NCBI GenBank assembly: GCA_964501335.1
Contig: CAZCTC010000076.1
Location: 1 to 37,269, forward strand
Reading direction: 5' to 3'
Length of the DNA: 37,269 nt
Source: CAZCTC01 sp964501335
GTDB taxonomy: Bacteria; Chloroflexota; Anaerolineae; B4-G1; SLSP01
A program made the translations under genes and the position numbers. The notes under the pieces were generated by a model that was given only the letters and a program-made list of their open reading frames with translations, was not told where the DNA came from and made no database searches. The stretch's first letter is position 1. Each line of letters opens with the position of its first letter. Shown piece by piece: positions 25,054-32,807 of this stretch.

Positions 25054-26472
25054 TCAAACGCCTCGTTGGGCCACATGCTTTCCCGCAATCCGCCCAAAAC
25101 CGATCGCCGCCGAAACCGCCGTCCCGCTGCCCGGATAGATCTTACCGCGCCAGCCGCCCGTCGTGGAACCGGCAGCATACAGACCGGGAATCGCTTCCCC
25201 AAAGACATTCATTACCTGCATATCCAGATTCACCTTCAACCCACCCGCCGTATCGCAAATGGCCGGCACCGTGCGGGCCGCATAGAAAGGCCCACGTTCG
25301 ATTTTTCCGAATCCCACCACTTTACCGAAAGCATCCACACCCTGTTCAACCCCGGCATTATAGGTCGCCACGGTAGCCTCCAGGGCCGCCGGGTCCAGCT
25401 CAAGAAGGGCCGCCAGTTCACTCAAAGAATCGGCTTTTTTGACCCAACCGCGAGCCACCTCCTCAGTTAACCCGGGACTGAAGGGCGGCACCACAATGCG
25501 ATTGCTCCCCCGATCGGTCACCGTCTGATCCCAGATCGTCCAGACATACCCGCCGGGCTGCTCTGCAATCCGATCATAGAGGAATTCATAATAAAGATCC
25601 TCATTGAAATGCCGTTTGCCGTCAGTCGCCACCATAATACAGCTCTCGCCCCAAATAGTAATCACCATACAGGGCGTCATCTCCGGCGTGGTCGGCACTC
25701 CAAAAACCGCCGCCTGCGGCACCCACATATTCACCAGTTGGGCGCCCACTCCCTGCCCCATCACAATCCCATCCCCCTGCTGCCACAGAGAGCCGAAAGA
25801 ACCGCCGCTCATCATCTTGGGCATGAAATTACGGATCAATTCCGAATTACGGGTAAAGCCGGCCGTCGTCAACACCACACCCTGCCGGGCCTTGATCCAC
25901 ATCCGATTCCCCCCCTGTTCGGCTTCTACACCGCACACCGTCCCTGTAGAATCCGTCAATAAACGTAATCCCCGGCTTTCCATCAGGAACTCCACCCCCA
26001 GCTCCAGAGCGCGGCGATGCATCGCTTCAACAATGGGACGCCCGCTGCGAATCGGCGTTACATGACCGCGAGCCACCGGCGATGTCACCTGAGCAAACAT
26101 CGGCTCCACCCCGGAAACATAGAGGTTTTCCACAGGGAATTCCACACCCAGGGAAATCACCCAATCGACCGTCTGACCTGAAATCCGGGCAAACAACTGC
26201 CGTAAAGCCGGATCTTCAAATCCATCCCCCACAGCCGCCAGATATTTATCAAACTCAGCGATCGAATCGGTCACCCCGGCAGCCTTCTGCACCGCAGTCT
26301 CCGCCCCCAACATCACGCCGCCGCAGGTCGCCGTATTGGATTTGAGAACATCGTCCATCACTTCCATCACCAGCACCTTACTGCCGGCAGAGGCAGCTTC
26401 GATGGCAGCCGCCAGCCCGGCACCGCCCGCACCCACCACCACCACATCGGCCTCGCAACTCCAGGTCTGCAT
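25054..26472 (-). CDS. FAD-dependent oxidoreductase of the fumarate reductase/KstD superfamily
   Basis: 472 residues, no signal peptide. N-terminal dinucleotide-binding fold VVVGAGGAGLAAAIEAASAG followed by a family Glu (VLVMEV), SNTATCGGVMLG, and a C-terminal FAD segment GLYAAGSTTGGWRGKIYPGS with TAVSAAIGFGRIAGKH. Members reduce or dehydrogenate C=C bonds next to a carbonyl (fumarate, urocanate, 3-ketosteroids). The Arg/His pattern for fumarate is not obvious, so the substrate is open. No heme motif (CxxCH), so it is not a flavocytochrome c. The start is ATG at 26472 with AAGGAG seven bases upstream. It lies after the cysteine hydrolase gene with a repeat between. Confidence 0.87.
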   Translation of the reverse strand: MQTWSCEADVVVVGAGGAGLAAAIEAASAGSKVLVMEVMDDVLKSNTATCGGVMLGAETAVQKAAGVTDSIAEFDKYLAAVGDGFEDPALRQLFARISGQTVDWVISLGVEFPVENLYVSGVEPMFAQVTSPVARGHVTPIRSGRPIVEAMHRRALELGVEFLMESRGLRLLTDSTGTVCGVEAEQGGNRMWIKARQGVVLTTAGFTRNSELIRNFMPKMMSGGSFGSLWQQGDGIVMGQGVGAQLVNMWVPQAAVFGVPTTPEMTPCMVITIWGESCIMVATDGKRHFNEDLYYEFLYDRIAEQPGGYVWTIWDQTVTDRGSNRIVVPPFSPGLTEEVARGWVKKADSLSELAALLELDPAALEATVATYNAGVEQGVDAFGKVVGFGKIERGPFYAARTVPAICDTAGGLKVNLDMQVMNVFGEAIPGLYAAGSTTGGWRGKIYPGSGTAVSAAIGFGRIAGKHVAQRGV

Positions 26473-26560
26473 TGAAGAACTCCTTCTGCTAATATGGGGA
26501 AGCAATAATTATTCTAGCCGAAGTCGGAAATTTTAATATTCTCAATTGCAAATCAAGAAC

Positions 26561-26600
26561 TTGTATTTTCGCGCGCCGCAGACGGCGCGCGAAAATACAA
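26561..26600. repeat. Spacer hairpin, CGCGCGCCG stem type
   Basis: Perfect 18-bp arms (26561-26578, 26583-26600), loop CAGA. The inner stem and loop are the same as at 30260 and 37246; the outer arm (TTGTATTTT) differs but still pairs. Confidence 0.85.
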
Positions 26601-26677
26601 ACAACAAGGCTCTCTCCCCCTGCTTTGCACCGCGCGTCAAATCCTACCGAAAAAAGCCTTTCGCGGGACGCTAAATA
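26601..26677 (+). repeat. Conserved repeat tail running up to a stop codon
   Basis: CTCTCTCCCCCTGCTTTGCA, CCGCGCGTC and CTTTCGCGGGACGCTAAA, ending directly at the stop codon of the cysteine hydrolase gene (26678-26680). Confidence 0.65.
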
Positions 26678-27238
26678 CTACCGTATAGCCAACTCTTCCA
26701 AAATCCCCGCCGCCGGCATGACCCTGGCATACGCCCCCTGCAAGGCCGCCAGAAAAGCCGCATGGACCTGCTGCGCCGGGACCACCAGCTCCCCGAACTT
26801 CAGATCCCGGGTAGCGCAGGCGTCGGCCGCCACCCAACAGGCATACCCATAATCGGTCGCCGCCCGCACCCCGGCATCCAGGCACATATGCGTCATCATG
26901 CCCGCCACCACCAGCGAACGGATCTCCCCCTGCTGCAAATGAGCCAGCAATCCCGTCTCACGGAAACTGTTGGGAAAATTCTTCTGGATCACCGTCTCGT
27001 CGGGCAAAGGCTGCACCGTCGGGTGGATCTCCGCGCCGGGCGTGCCGGGCAAAAAGAAAGTCGCGCCGGGCCGCACCGCCAGATGTTGAACGTGAATGAC
27101 CGGCAGCTGCCGTTCCCGGAAAAAAGTCAGCAATTCCGCGGCCACCGCCACCGCCGCCTCGCTGTTTACCAGCTCCATCTTCCCGCCGGGGAAATAATCG
27201 TTCTGCAAATCGATCAACAACAAAGCTGGAGATTCCAT
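26678..27238 (-). CDS. Isochorismatase-like cysteine hydrolase
   Basis: 186 residues, cytosolic. The catalytic triad of the cysteine hydrolase family is present: Asp10 in LLIDLQNDYF, Lys86 in VIQKNFPNSF and Cys119 in GMMTHMCLDAGVRAA, with the cis-peptide region before the Cys. The family includes nicotinamidases, ureidoacrylate and N-carbamoyl amidases. The nicotinamidase metal motif (DxHxxxxH) is absent: position 50-55 reads VQHLAV, so a nicotinamidase is unlikely. The start has AAGGAAGG upstream. Neighbours do not fix the substrate. Confidence 0.88.
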   Translation of the reverse strand: MESPALLLIDLQNDYFPGGKMELVNSEAAVAVAAELLTFFRERQLPVIHVQHLAVRPGATFFLPGTPGAEIHPTVQPLPDETVIQKNFPNSFRETGLLAHLQQGEIRSLVVAGMMTHMCLDAGVRAATDYGYACWVAADACATRDLKFGELVVPAQQVHAAFLAALQGAYARVMPAAGILEELAIR

Positions 27239-27266
27239 GATTGCCTTCCTTGGATTGATTTAAAGA

Positions 27267-27294
27267 TTTCGCGCGCCGGAAAGGGCGCGCGAAA
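27267..27294. repeat. Spacer hairpin, short
   Basis: Perfect 11-bp arms (27267-27277, 27284-27294), TTTCGCGCGCC type, loop GGAAAG. It lies 3' of the membrane protein gene ending at 27323. Confidence 0.75.
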
Positions 27295-27322
27295 GGGTAA
27301 AAACGATTATACAGGAATGAAC

Positions 27323-28609
27323 TTAACCCATAGAGCTAAACAGGATCAAAACGCCGTATCCCAACAGGGTCAAAACCCCCATCACAAAACCGGCAATCGA
27401 AGCCCCCCGATATTTATAGCGGCAAAGCCAGGCGGAAAGTCCCACCGCCAGCGCCAACACGCCCAAATGGATGCCGATCTCCATAAGGACAAGAAATAAG
27501 TTCGGAATCCCCTCCAATTCGGAAACGATCACGACCACGACTCCGGTCAAAAAACCGCCATAGGAAAGGAACAAAGCCAGCAATCCAGTCCCCAATGCCA
27601 CCCAGGGAAAAAACCGCTCCGCCCGGCCCGTCGGCAGATCCCCCAGATTAGAGGACAAAGCCGCCACTTCCGCCTTGCGGAACCGCAGAAATTGCCGGAA
27701 AATCTGAAAAGCAAAATAGGCCTGGAGCAAAGCAAAGAACATCCATTTACCATCTCCGGAGGTCACATTGGAAATCCCCGCCCAGCCTACCGTCACGCCA
27801 TAGATGACAAACATCGAAGATTCCTGGAAATAGAACGAAGCCAACCCTACCAAAATCAATACGGCTCCCCAGAATGAAAAGCCCCCCGCGGCAATCATCT
27901 GAAGCACTCCCAGCCCCAACGACCACTTCGCCCAGGATTGTAATTCACGGGCCATGGCAGATCGAGTGCTAAACAAAGTAGCGTTTTTCACGCTTTCAGC
28001 AGCCGTAACCGCTGCGGTTGGCCCTACCAACGCAACCATCAAAGGAGAAACCGGAGCCGGGGCCATCGCTTCACTATCAGCCTCTACTGCGAGATTTTCC
28101 GACAACGATGCTGCCGGCGGCTTCAAAGCGGACTGAAGCTGTTGGGCAAACTTTTCTGCTCCGGAAGGCCGTTTATTGGAAAACCTCAAAATAACCCGGG
28201 TGCCGTCTTTAGCCAAAACTTCAACCTGATCCGGCTGACTCCAGCTCCGAGGGGTCAAAGCAACCCACGCAATTTCATCAAAAGAAATTTGGACTTCTTC
28301 CCGGCGCTTTGGCCAATGAATCAAATAATCTACCCGGCAGATAAGCAGATTGGAGAGAAAATCAGCCCTGACCTCGGCATTTAAAGGCGATGCATAGATA
28401 ATATAAGCCATAACACTGCAAGGGAAAAAGAAGAAAAGAAAATTCTTGCTCCCTGCCGCAATTCCGGCCCCCAGAAAAACAAGTAGCAGAAAAACACAGA
28501 GGAAAAGGAATCCCTTGGACGAAGATTTAACTCCCAAAATCTGCTCGGATTCACTTTCCTTTTTTACACCGAGATTTCCCAACATGTGGACTGCGGAATT
28601 TGTTTGCAT
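27323..28609 (-). CDS. Polytopic membrane protein of unknown family (paralog A)
   Basis: 428 residues from ATG 28609; the ribosome-binding site is weak (AGGTCG), but starts further upstream would enter spacer repeat DNA. Two N-terminal helices are followed by a soluble segment (DYLIHWPKRREEVQISFDEI, then VEVLAKDGTRVILRFSNK) that looks like a bacterial PH-type beta domain. An Ala/Ser/Pro linker and about seven hydrophobic helices come next. The second half matches the next upstream gene's product: FRQFLRFRKAEV, FFPWVALGTGL, and CRYKYRGASIAGFVMGVL ending in FSSMG. I do not recognise the family. The pair is transcribed in the same direction with a hairpin repeat between, so each probably has its own 3' end. 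Confidence 0.65.
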   Translation of the reverse strand: MQTNSAVHMLGNLGVKKESESEQILGVKSSSKGFLFLCVFLLLVFLGAGIAAGSKNFLFFFFPCSVMAYIIYASPLNAEVRADFLSNLLICRVDYLIHWPKRREEVQISFDEIAWVALTPRSWSQPDQVEVLAKDGTRVILRFSNKRPSGAEKFAQQLQSALKPPAASLSENLAVEADSEAMAPAPVSPLMVALVGPTAAVTAAESVKNATLFSTRSAMARELQSWAKWSLGLGVLQMIAAGGFSFWGAVLILVGLASFYFQESSMFVIYGVTVGWAGISNVTSGDGKWMFFALLQAYFAFQIFRQFLRFRKAEVAALSSNLGDLPTGRAERFFPWVALGTGLLALFLSYGGFLTGVVVVIVSELEGIPNLFLVLMEIGIHLGVLALAVGLSAWLCRYKYRGASIAGFVMGVLTLLGYGVLILFSSMG

Positions 28610-28756
28610 GATTTTCGACCTGCGGCAATAGAATAATAAGAACAACTCAAAACCAACCAATTCTCTCACATTTTTCATTTTTCGCAAGTAAAACAAAATT
28701 AATTGAGAACCCCTCCACGCAGGTGATTCACCCGGAAAAGCGGAAAAAAAAGCCCC
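28610..28756. other. Leader of paralog A gene
   Basis: AT-rich, about 150 bp, no supported gene. It contains CTTGCGAAAAATGAAAAA, similar to TTGCGAGAAATTAAAAA upstream of the paralogous gene near 30160, suggesting duplicated promoter regions. Confidence 0.4.
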
Positions 28757-28790
28757 TGTTTTGGCGCACTTTCTGAAGTGCGCCAAAACA
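28757..28790. repeat. Spacer hairpin, GGCGCACTT stem type
   Basis: Perfect 15-bp arms (28757-28771, 28776-28790), loop TCTG. The stem GGCGCACTT/AAGTGCGCC is another covarying variant. Confidence 0.8.
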
Positions 28791-28873
28791 TGAACAAAAA
28801 ACCTCCCTCCCTGCGTAGCATCCCGCGCGTCGCTTTTTACCGCGCAAAAGCCCTTTGCGGGATGTAAAAACAG
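28791..28873 (+). repeat. Conserved repeat tail with an internal dyad
   Basis: CCTCCCTCCCTGCG, GCATCCCGCGCGTCG, CCCTTTGCGGGATG and TAAAAACAGG. CATCCCGC and GCGGGATG form a perfect 8-bp dyad; where other copies have GCGGGACGC, this one has GCGGGATG with CATCCCGC opposite. Confidence 0.65.
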
Positions 28874-28892
28874 GCCGCCCCCTGGGTATCTC

Positions 28893-30071
28893 CTACCTCA
28901 AACTGGAAAACGCCACAAATCCCCACCAGGCAATCACCGGCAAGACCCCCATCAGGCATCCCATAATCGCAGCCGGTCGATATTTATAGCCGCAGATCCA
29001 GCTTCCCAATCCCAGGGCAAAGGCCACGCTGCCGCAGCCCAGGCCCGGCATGATCGACATTCCTGCTATCGGCATAATACTGATTAGCTCAACCCCGTTC
29101 TGCCCGGCCCAAATCATAATCCCCAAACCGGTGCCGATGAAAATCCATGCGCACACTCCCGCAATCAAAGCAACCCAGGGGAAAATTTTCCCGATCAGCG
29201 GGACATCGACCAACATATTCCCCATACTCAGTTCTGCCTTACGAAACTGGTGGAATTCCCGGAAAATCAGCGCGGCCATCCCCCCTTGCAGCACCTCCTC
29301 CCAGAAATGCTGAAACTCGCTGGTCGGTTGCCAGTTTGAATACATAGTTCCCAAAAGTATCATCCCGAAGATTACAAACAGTGAAATATCCGAAGATAAA
29401 AAAGCCGCCAGTCCCGCCCCTACGGCCGCGGCTTCCCAAAACGGGAATAAAAACCACCCGCCCGGCACTATTTTCACCAGACCCAGCCAGGCCAGACAGA
29501 GACCCCAGAATTTCAGCTGCCGGCTCCTCAGCTTCGCCAAATCAAAAGCGGGGATTGCAGCATCCTCCGGCACAACGTGGGCCCGCGCTGCCAGCCGGGC
29601 TTGCAATCGCTGCACCAACCGCTGCGCGGCGGCTGGATTTCTAAAAAGCCACAGGGTAATCCAGCTCCCATCGGACAACAAAAGATCCACCCACACAGGC
29701 CACATCCCGAACACCTTCACCAGCCGCGCCTCAAAAATCGCCTGCAAGGGCAGATGCTTTTCCACATGCCGTTCGGACAACCGCAGCAGGTAGTCAGCTT
29801 CCAGGCCAAACTGCCCGGAGAGAAAATTCAAAGAGAGCCGGGCCTTCAAAGGGAGATACCATCCGGTCAGGAGCGCCAGTCCTAAAGCGATAGATCCCCG
29901 AAATGCAGAGTCCTCGTACCCTATCCAAATCAAAAACAGAAAAAAGAGTCCCCCTATCGTAGCAGCCGTTATCGCCCACGGCCTGCCTCCCAGATTGACT
30001 TCCCATTGTGATTCGTCTTCAGCCTCGAAATGCCCATCCGCGAGAAAGTAATTCATTGAAAACTTGTACAT
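28893..30071 (-). CDS. Polytopic membrane protein of unknown family (paralog B)
   Basis: 392 residues from ATG 30071, which has GAGGAGAG five bases upstream; the open frame continues 34 codons further without a start signal. Layout: short polar N-terminus, two helices (about 30-65), a soluble beta-type segment (EADYLLRLSERHVEKHLPLQ, then WVDLLLSDGSWITLWLF) followed by an amphipathic helix, and about seven helices. The C-terminal half shares FREFHQFRKAEL, IFPWVALIAGV and CGYKYRPAAIMGCLMGVLPV ending in FSSLR with paralog A. The central soluble part again resembles a PH-like domain. Function unknown; conserved charged motif FRKAE and the CxYKYR motif between helices are candidates for a functional site. 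Confidence 0.7.
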   Translation of the reverse strand: MYKFSMNYFLADGHFEAEDESQWEVNLGGRPWAITAATIGGLFFLFLIWIGYEDSAFRGSIALGLALLTGWYLPLKARLSLNFLSGQFGLEADYLLRLSERHVEKHLPLQAIFEARLVKVFGMWPVWVDLLLSDGSWITLWLFRNPAAAQRLVQRLQARLAARAHVVPEDAAIPAFDLAKLRSRQLKFWGLCLAWLGLVKIVPGGWFLFPFWEAAAVGAGLAAFLSSDISLFVIFGMILLGTMYSNWQPTSEFQHFWEEVLQGGMAALIFREFHQFRKAELSMGNMLVDVPLIGKIFPWVALIAGVCAWIFIGTGLGIMIWAGQNGVELISIMPIAGMSIMPGLGCGSVAFALGLGSWICGYKYRPAAIMGCLMGVLPVIAWWGFVAFSSLR

Positions 30072-30259
30072 AGATTCTCTCCTCTGTCTTACAGGCTCAA
30101 ATTGACTGAGAATTCGCTGGATACTGCGGGTTATTTTATCTCTATATTTTGATCTGTTTTTAATTTCTCGCAAGAGGAGTTTTAATTTTCCAGCCCATGG
30201 GGTTGTTCAACAGTTCCAGCGTCCCGCAATCACCTGGAAAAGGAGGAATAAAAAGCCCA

Positions 30260-30293
30260 TTTTTTCGCGCGCCGCAGACGGCGCGCGAAAAAA
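30260..30293. repeat. Spacer hairpin, CGCGCGCCG stem type
   Basis: Perfect 15-bp arms (30260-30274, 30279-30293), loop CAGA; same core as at the right window edge. The left flank has AGCGTCCCGC at 30218-30227, a reversed fragment of the tail. Confidence 0.8.
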
Positions 30294-30470
30294 ATAAACA
30301 AAAAAACTATCTCCCTGCGCAGCATCCTGCGCGTCGGACCGTACAAGGAAAGTACCATTTGCGGGACGCTACAAGGCCGGAGCCATCCAGGCGCAGCATC
30401 TTAAATTGCCTGATATGGGGGCAGAGGGGATAGAGGCAGCCATCGCGGCCTGTTTTCAGGACAGAACGCC
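30294..30470 (+). repeat. Conserved repeat tail, longest form
   Basis: ACTATCTCCCTGCG, CATCCTGCGCGTCGG, CCATTTGCGGGACGCTACAA, TTAAATTGCCTGATATGGGG and TGTTTTCAGGACAG. The same order is found reversed at the right edge of the window. The 538-bp gap around it (30072-30609) has no supported gene. Confidence 0.75.
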
Positions 30471-30551
30471 ATGGCAGGTGCGGCACCCCGAAGGACGAAA
30501 ATTCAGCGGAAGTAAACAGCCGGCGTCACCGGGACGGCTCTGGAAATAGCC

Positions 30552-30589
30552 TATGTTTTCGGCGGCTTTCCGAAGCCGCCGAAAACATA
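30552..30589. repeat. Spacer hairpin at the 3' end of glmS
   Basis: Perfect 17-bp arms (30552-30568, 30573-30589), GGCGGCTT type, loop TCCG. It starts about 20 bp past the glmS stop. Confidence 0.8.
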
Positions 30590-30609
30590 AACAAAAAAAA
30601 CTCTAAACC

Positions 30610-32457
30610 TTATTCCACCGTCACACTCTTGGCCAGATTGCGGGGTTGATCCACATCTGCGCCGCGCCGCACCGCCAGCGCATAGGCCAGCCACTGCAAC
30701 GGCACGATATCGACGATCGGCGCCAGCAACGCCGGTGCCGGCGGCACCTCGATCACATAGTCGGCCCGACTGTGCGCCACCTCATCGCCGCTCTGCACCA
30801 GCGCAATCACCGTCCCGCCGCGCGCCTTGACCTGTTCCATCTGGCTGATCATCTTATCGTACACGCCGTCCCGCGGCGCCAGCGCCACCACCGGCATCTC
30901 GCCGTCGATCAAAGCAATGGGCCCATGCTTCATCTCGCCGGCCGGATAGCCTTCTGCATGGATGTAGGAAATTTCCTTGAGCTTCAGCGCTCCCTCCAAC
31001 GCAATGGGATAATGAATCCCCCGCCCCAAATAGAGAAAATGCTCCCGCCGATGGAAAAGATCAGCCAGCTCCCAGATCACCTTAGAAGGCTCCCCCGCCG
31101 CCTGCCCCACCAGATCGGGCAGCCGGGCCAGATCCTGCAACGTCTGCCGCAGCTCTTTACCCTGCAACGTCCCCCGCTGCTGCCCCAGATAGGCCGCCAG
31201 CAGATAGAGATCAACCATGCTGGTCGTAAAAGCCTTCGTCGAAGCAACCCCGATCTCTGGACCGGCATGCATCAGGATATAACCTTCCGACATCCGTTGC
31301 GCCTGACTGCCCAACACATTGACGATCGACCAGAGCCGGGCCCCCTTCTTTTGCCCCTCTTCCATCGCCGCCAGGGTATCCACCGTCTCGCCCGATTGCG
31401 TAATCGAAAGCACCACCGTCCGCGGACCGATTAAAGGATCGCGATAGCGAAACTCCGAAGCGTAATCCACCTCAACCGGCACCTGCGCCAACGCTTCGAT
31501 CATAAACTTGCCCACCAGCCCCGCATAATACGAAGTCCCGCAGGCCACAATGATCACCTTCTCCAGCTCCGTCGCCGCCTCCGGAGAAAGTTCCAACGAT
31601 TCCAACGTCACCCGGCCGGTATGGAAATCCACCCGCCCCCGGATCGTATCGGTAACCGAGCGCGATTGCTCGGCAATTTCCTTCTGCATAAAATGGCGAT
31701 AGGGCCCCTTCTCCGCCGCCACTGGATCCCAGGGGATCGTATGCACTTCAGCCGGCACGACCGCTCCATCCAGACTCAAAATCTGCACCTGCTCAGCCGT
31801 GATCGACGCCACCTGTCGGCTTTCCAGGAACATCACCGTCCGAGTATGCTCCAAAATGGCCGGCAGATCCGACGAAATGAAAGTCTCACCCTTGCCCACC
31901 CCGATCACCAATCCGCCCGCATTGCCCAGGCGAGCCAGCACCAACCGTCCCGGCTCCCGGGCGCTCAAAAAGACAAAAGAGCCCGATCCCTGCAACATCG
32001 GCAGGGTCCGACGCACCGCCGTCGTCAGATCCACCCCGCCGGCCAGATGACCTTCGACCAGATGGGCCACCACCTCCGTATCGGTCTGCGAAGCAAAAGT
32101 GATCCCTTCCGCCTCCAGCTCCTGCCGCAACTGGCTGAAATTCTCCACGATACCGTTATGGACCACAGCAACCTGACCGTTCATCCCCAAATGCGGATGG
32201 GCATTTTGCTCCGTCACCCCCCCGTGCGTCGCCCAACGGGTATGACCGATGCCGATATGGCCGGGCAAGGGGGTTTCCTTCAAGCGATCGGCCAGATTGT
32301 GCAATTTACCCACGGCCCGCCGGGCTTCAATCGCGTCATGGCCGTTTAAAACCGCAATCCCGGCCGAATCATAACCACGGTATTCCAACCGGCGAAGTCC
32401 TTCGAGAATCAAGGGAGCGGCGTCCCGGGGTCCCACATAACCAACGATGCCACACAT
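30610..32457 (-). CDS. glmS: Glutamine-fructose-6-phosphate aminotransferase (isomerizing)
   Basis: 615 residues. Makes glucosamine-6-phosphate from fructose-6-phosphate and glutamine, the entry to amino-sugar and peptidoglycan synthesis. The start must be ATG 32457 because the mature enzyme needs the N-terminal Cys of MCGIVGYVG as nucleophile; AGGAGG lies five bases upstream. The glutaminase domain (1-215) has HTRWATHG and NGIVEN; two SIS isomerase domains follow (about 290-600) with CGTSYYAG, ITQSGETVDT and HAEGYPAGEMKHGPIALID; the C-terminus LAKSVTVE is canonical and closes the active site. The 5' leader contains a glmS ribozyme, so feedback control by glucosamine-6-phosphate is expected. 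Confidence 0.97.
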   Translation of the reverse strand: MCGIVGYVGPRDAAPLILEGLRRLEYRGYDSAGIAVLNGHDAIEARRAVGKLHNLADRLKETPLPGHIGIGHTRWATHGGVTEQNAHPHLGMNGQVAVVHNGIVENFSQLRQELEAEGITFASQTDTEVVAHLVEGHLAGGVDLTTAVRRTLPMLQGSGSFVFLSAREPGRLVLARLGNAGGLVIGVGKGETFISSDLPAILEHTRTVMFLESRQVASITAEQVQILSLDGAVVPAEVHTIPWDPVAAEKGPYRHFMQKEIAEQSRSVTDTIRGRVDFHTGRVTLESLELSPEAATELEKVIIVACGTSYYAGLVGKFMIEALAQVPVEVDYASEFRYRDPLIGPRTVVLSITQSGETVDTLAAMEEGQKKGARLWSIVNVLGSQAQRMSEGYILMHAGPEIGVASTKAFTTSMVDLYLLAAYLGQQRGTLQGKELRQTLQDLARLPDLVGQAAGEPSKVIWELADLFHRREHFLYLGRGIHYPIALEGALKLKEISYIHAEGYPAGEMKHGPIALIDGEMPVVALAPRDGVYDKMISQMEQVKARGGTVIALVQSGDEVAHSRADYVIEVPPAPALLAPIVDIVPLQWLAYALAVRRGADVDQPRNLAKSVTVE

Positions 32458-32530
32458 AGTTTCCTCCTGAATAAGGTGAAGCGTCACAGGCGCACACTAA
32501 GAGTCGCAATGCGACCGCGCCTGCGTTAGA

Positions 32531-32691
32531 GCCCTGCCGTGCTTTTGTCGGGGCGGTTACCCGCCGGTTTTGAGACACGGCTTCCACGTCTCAGGAAGGG
32601 GAAGACGAGGGGAGGGCTATTCCCCTGGCGGTATCCGCCGATCGTTCGATCAACCGCCACCTCGTCGCCCGGCATGCCGGGCCCGGCGCTC
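32531..32691 (-). ncRNA. glmS self-cleaving ribozyme/riboswitch
   Basis: On the minus strand the glmS leader reads AG/CGCC at 32690-32685 (expected cleavage between A 32690 and G 32689), a P2-like hairpin from CCGGC/GCCGG, then the core GACGAGG (32666-32660), GGCGGTTGATCGA (32658-32646) and TCGGCGGATACCGCC (32641-32627). In the core, GGCGGT pairs with ACCGCC. These match the catalytic core of the family (GACGAGG...GGUUAUCGA...UCGGCGGAUGCC). Downstream, GCCGTG (32581-32576) pairs with CACGGC (32541-32536), enclosing AAAACC and GACAAAAG as in P4/P4.1. It binds glucosamine-6-phosphate as cofactor and cuts the glmS mRNA, lowering synthesis of the enzyme. About 75 nt separate it from the start codon. 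Confidence 0.9.
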
Positions 32692-32761
32692 TCTTCCCCA
32701 ACACATCCCATCCAGTTACCGTTTTTTTACATCACCTCCTGAAATCGCCTCTGATTGACAC

Positions 32762-32792
32762 TTTTCCTGACCGCCTGCGGCGGTCAGGAAAA
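32762..32792. repeat. Spacer hairpin at the 3' end of the radical SAM gene
   Basis: Perfect 14-bp arms (32762-32775, 32779-32792), loop TGC; stem CCTGACCGCC/GGCGGTCAGG is unlike the GCGCG types but keeps the TTTT-before/AAAA-after layout. It starts about 15 bp past the stop. Confidence 0.8.
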
Positions 32793-32807
32793 CTACATAA
32801 AACAAAC

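Noticed and set aside
28610..28786. N-terminal extension of membrane paralog A by 59 codons.
   Set aside because: It passes through the hairpin at 28757-28790 and has no ribosome-binding site.
30260..30600. Insertion sequence remnant near glmS.
   Set aside because: Hairpins and tails are present but no transposase fragment or target-site duplication was seen.
32458..32487. Start of glmS ten codons upstream.
   Set aside because: The enzyme requires Cys directly after the initiator Met; MCGIVG at 32457 has AGGAGG upstream.
32488..32523. AGGCGC/GCGCCT hairpin between the ribozyme and the glmS start as a terminator.
   Set aside because: No T-run follows it and it lies outside the ribozyme core; it may be a leader structure but nothing supports a role.
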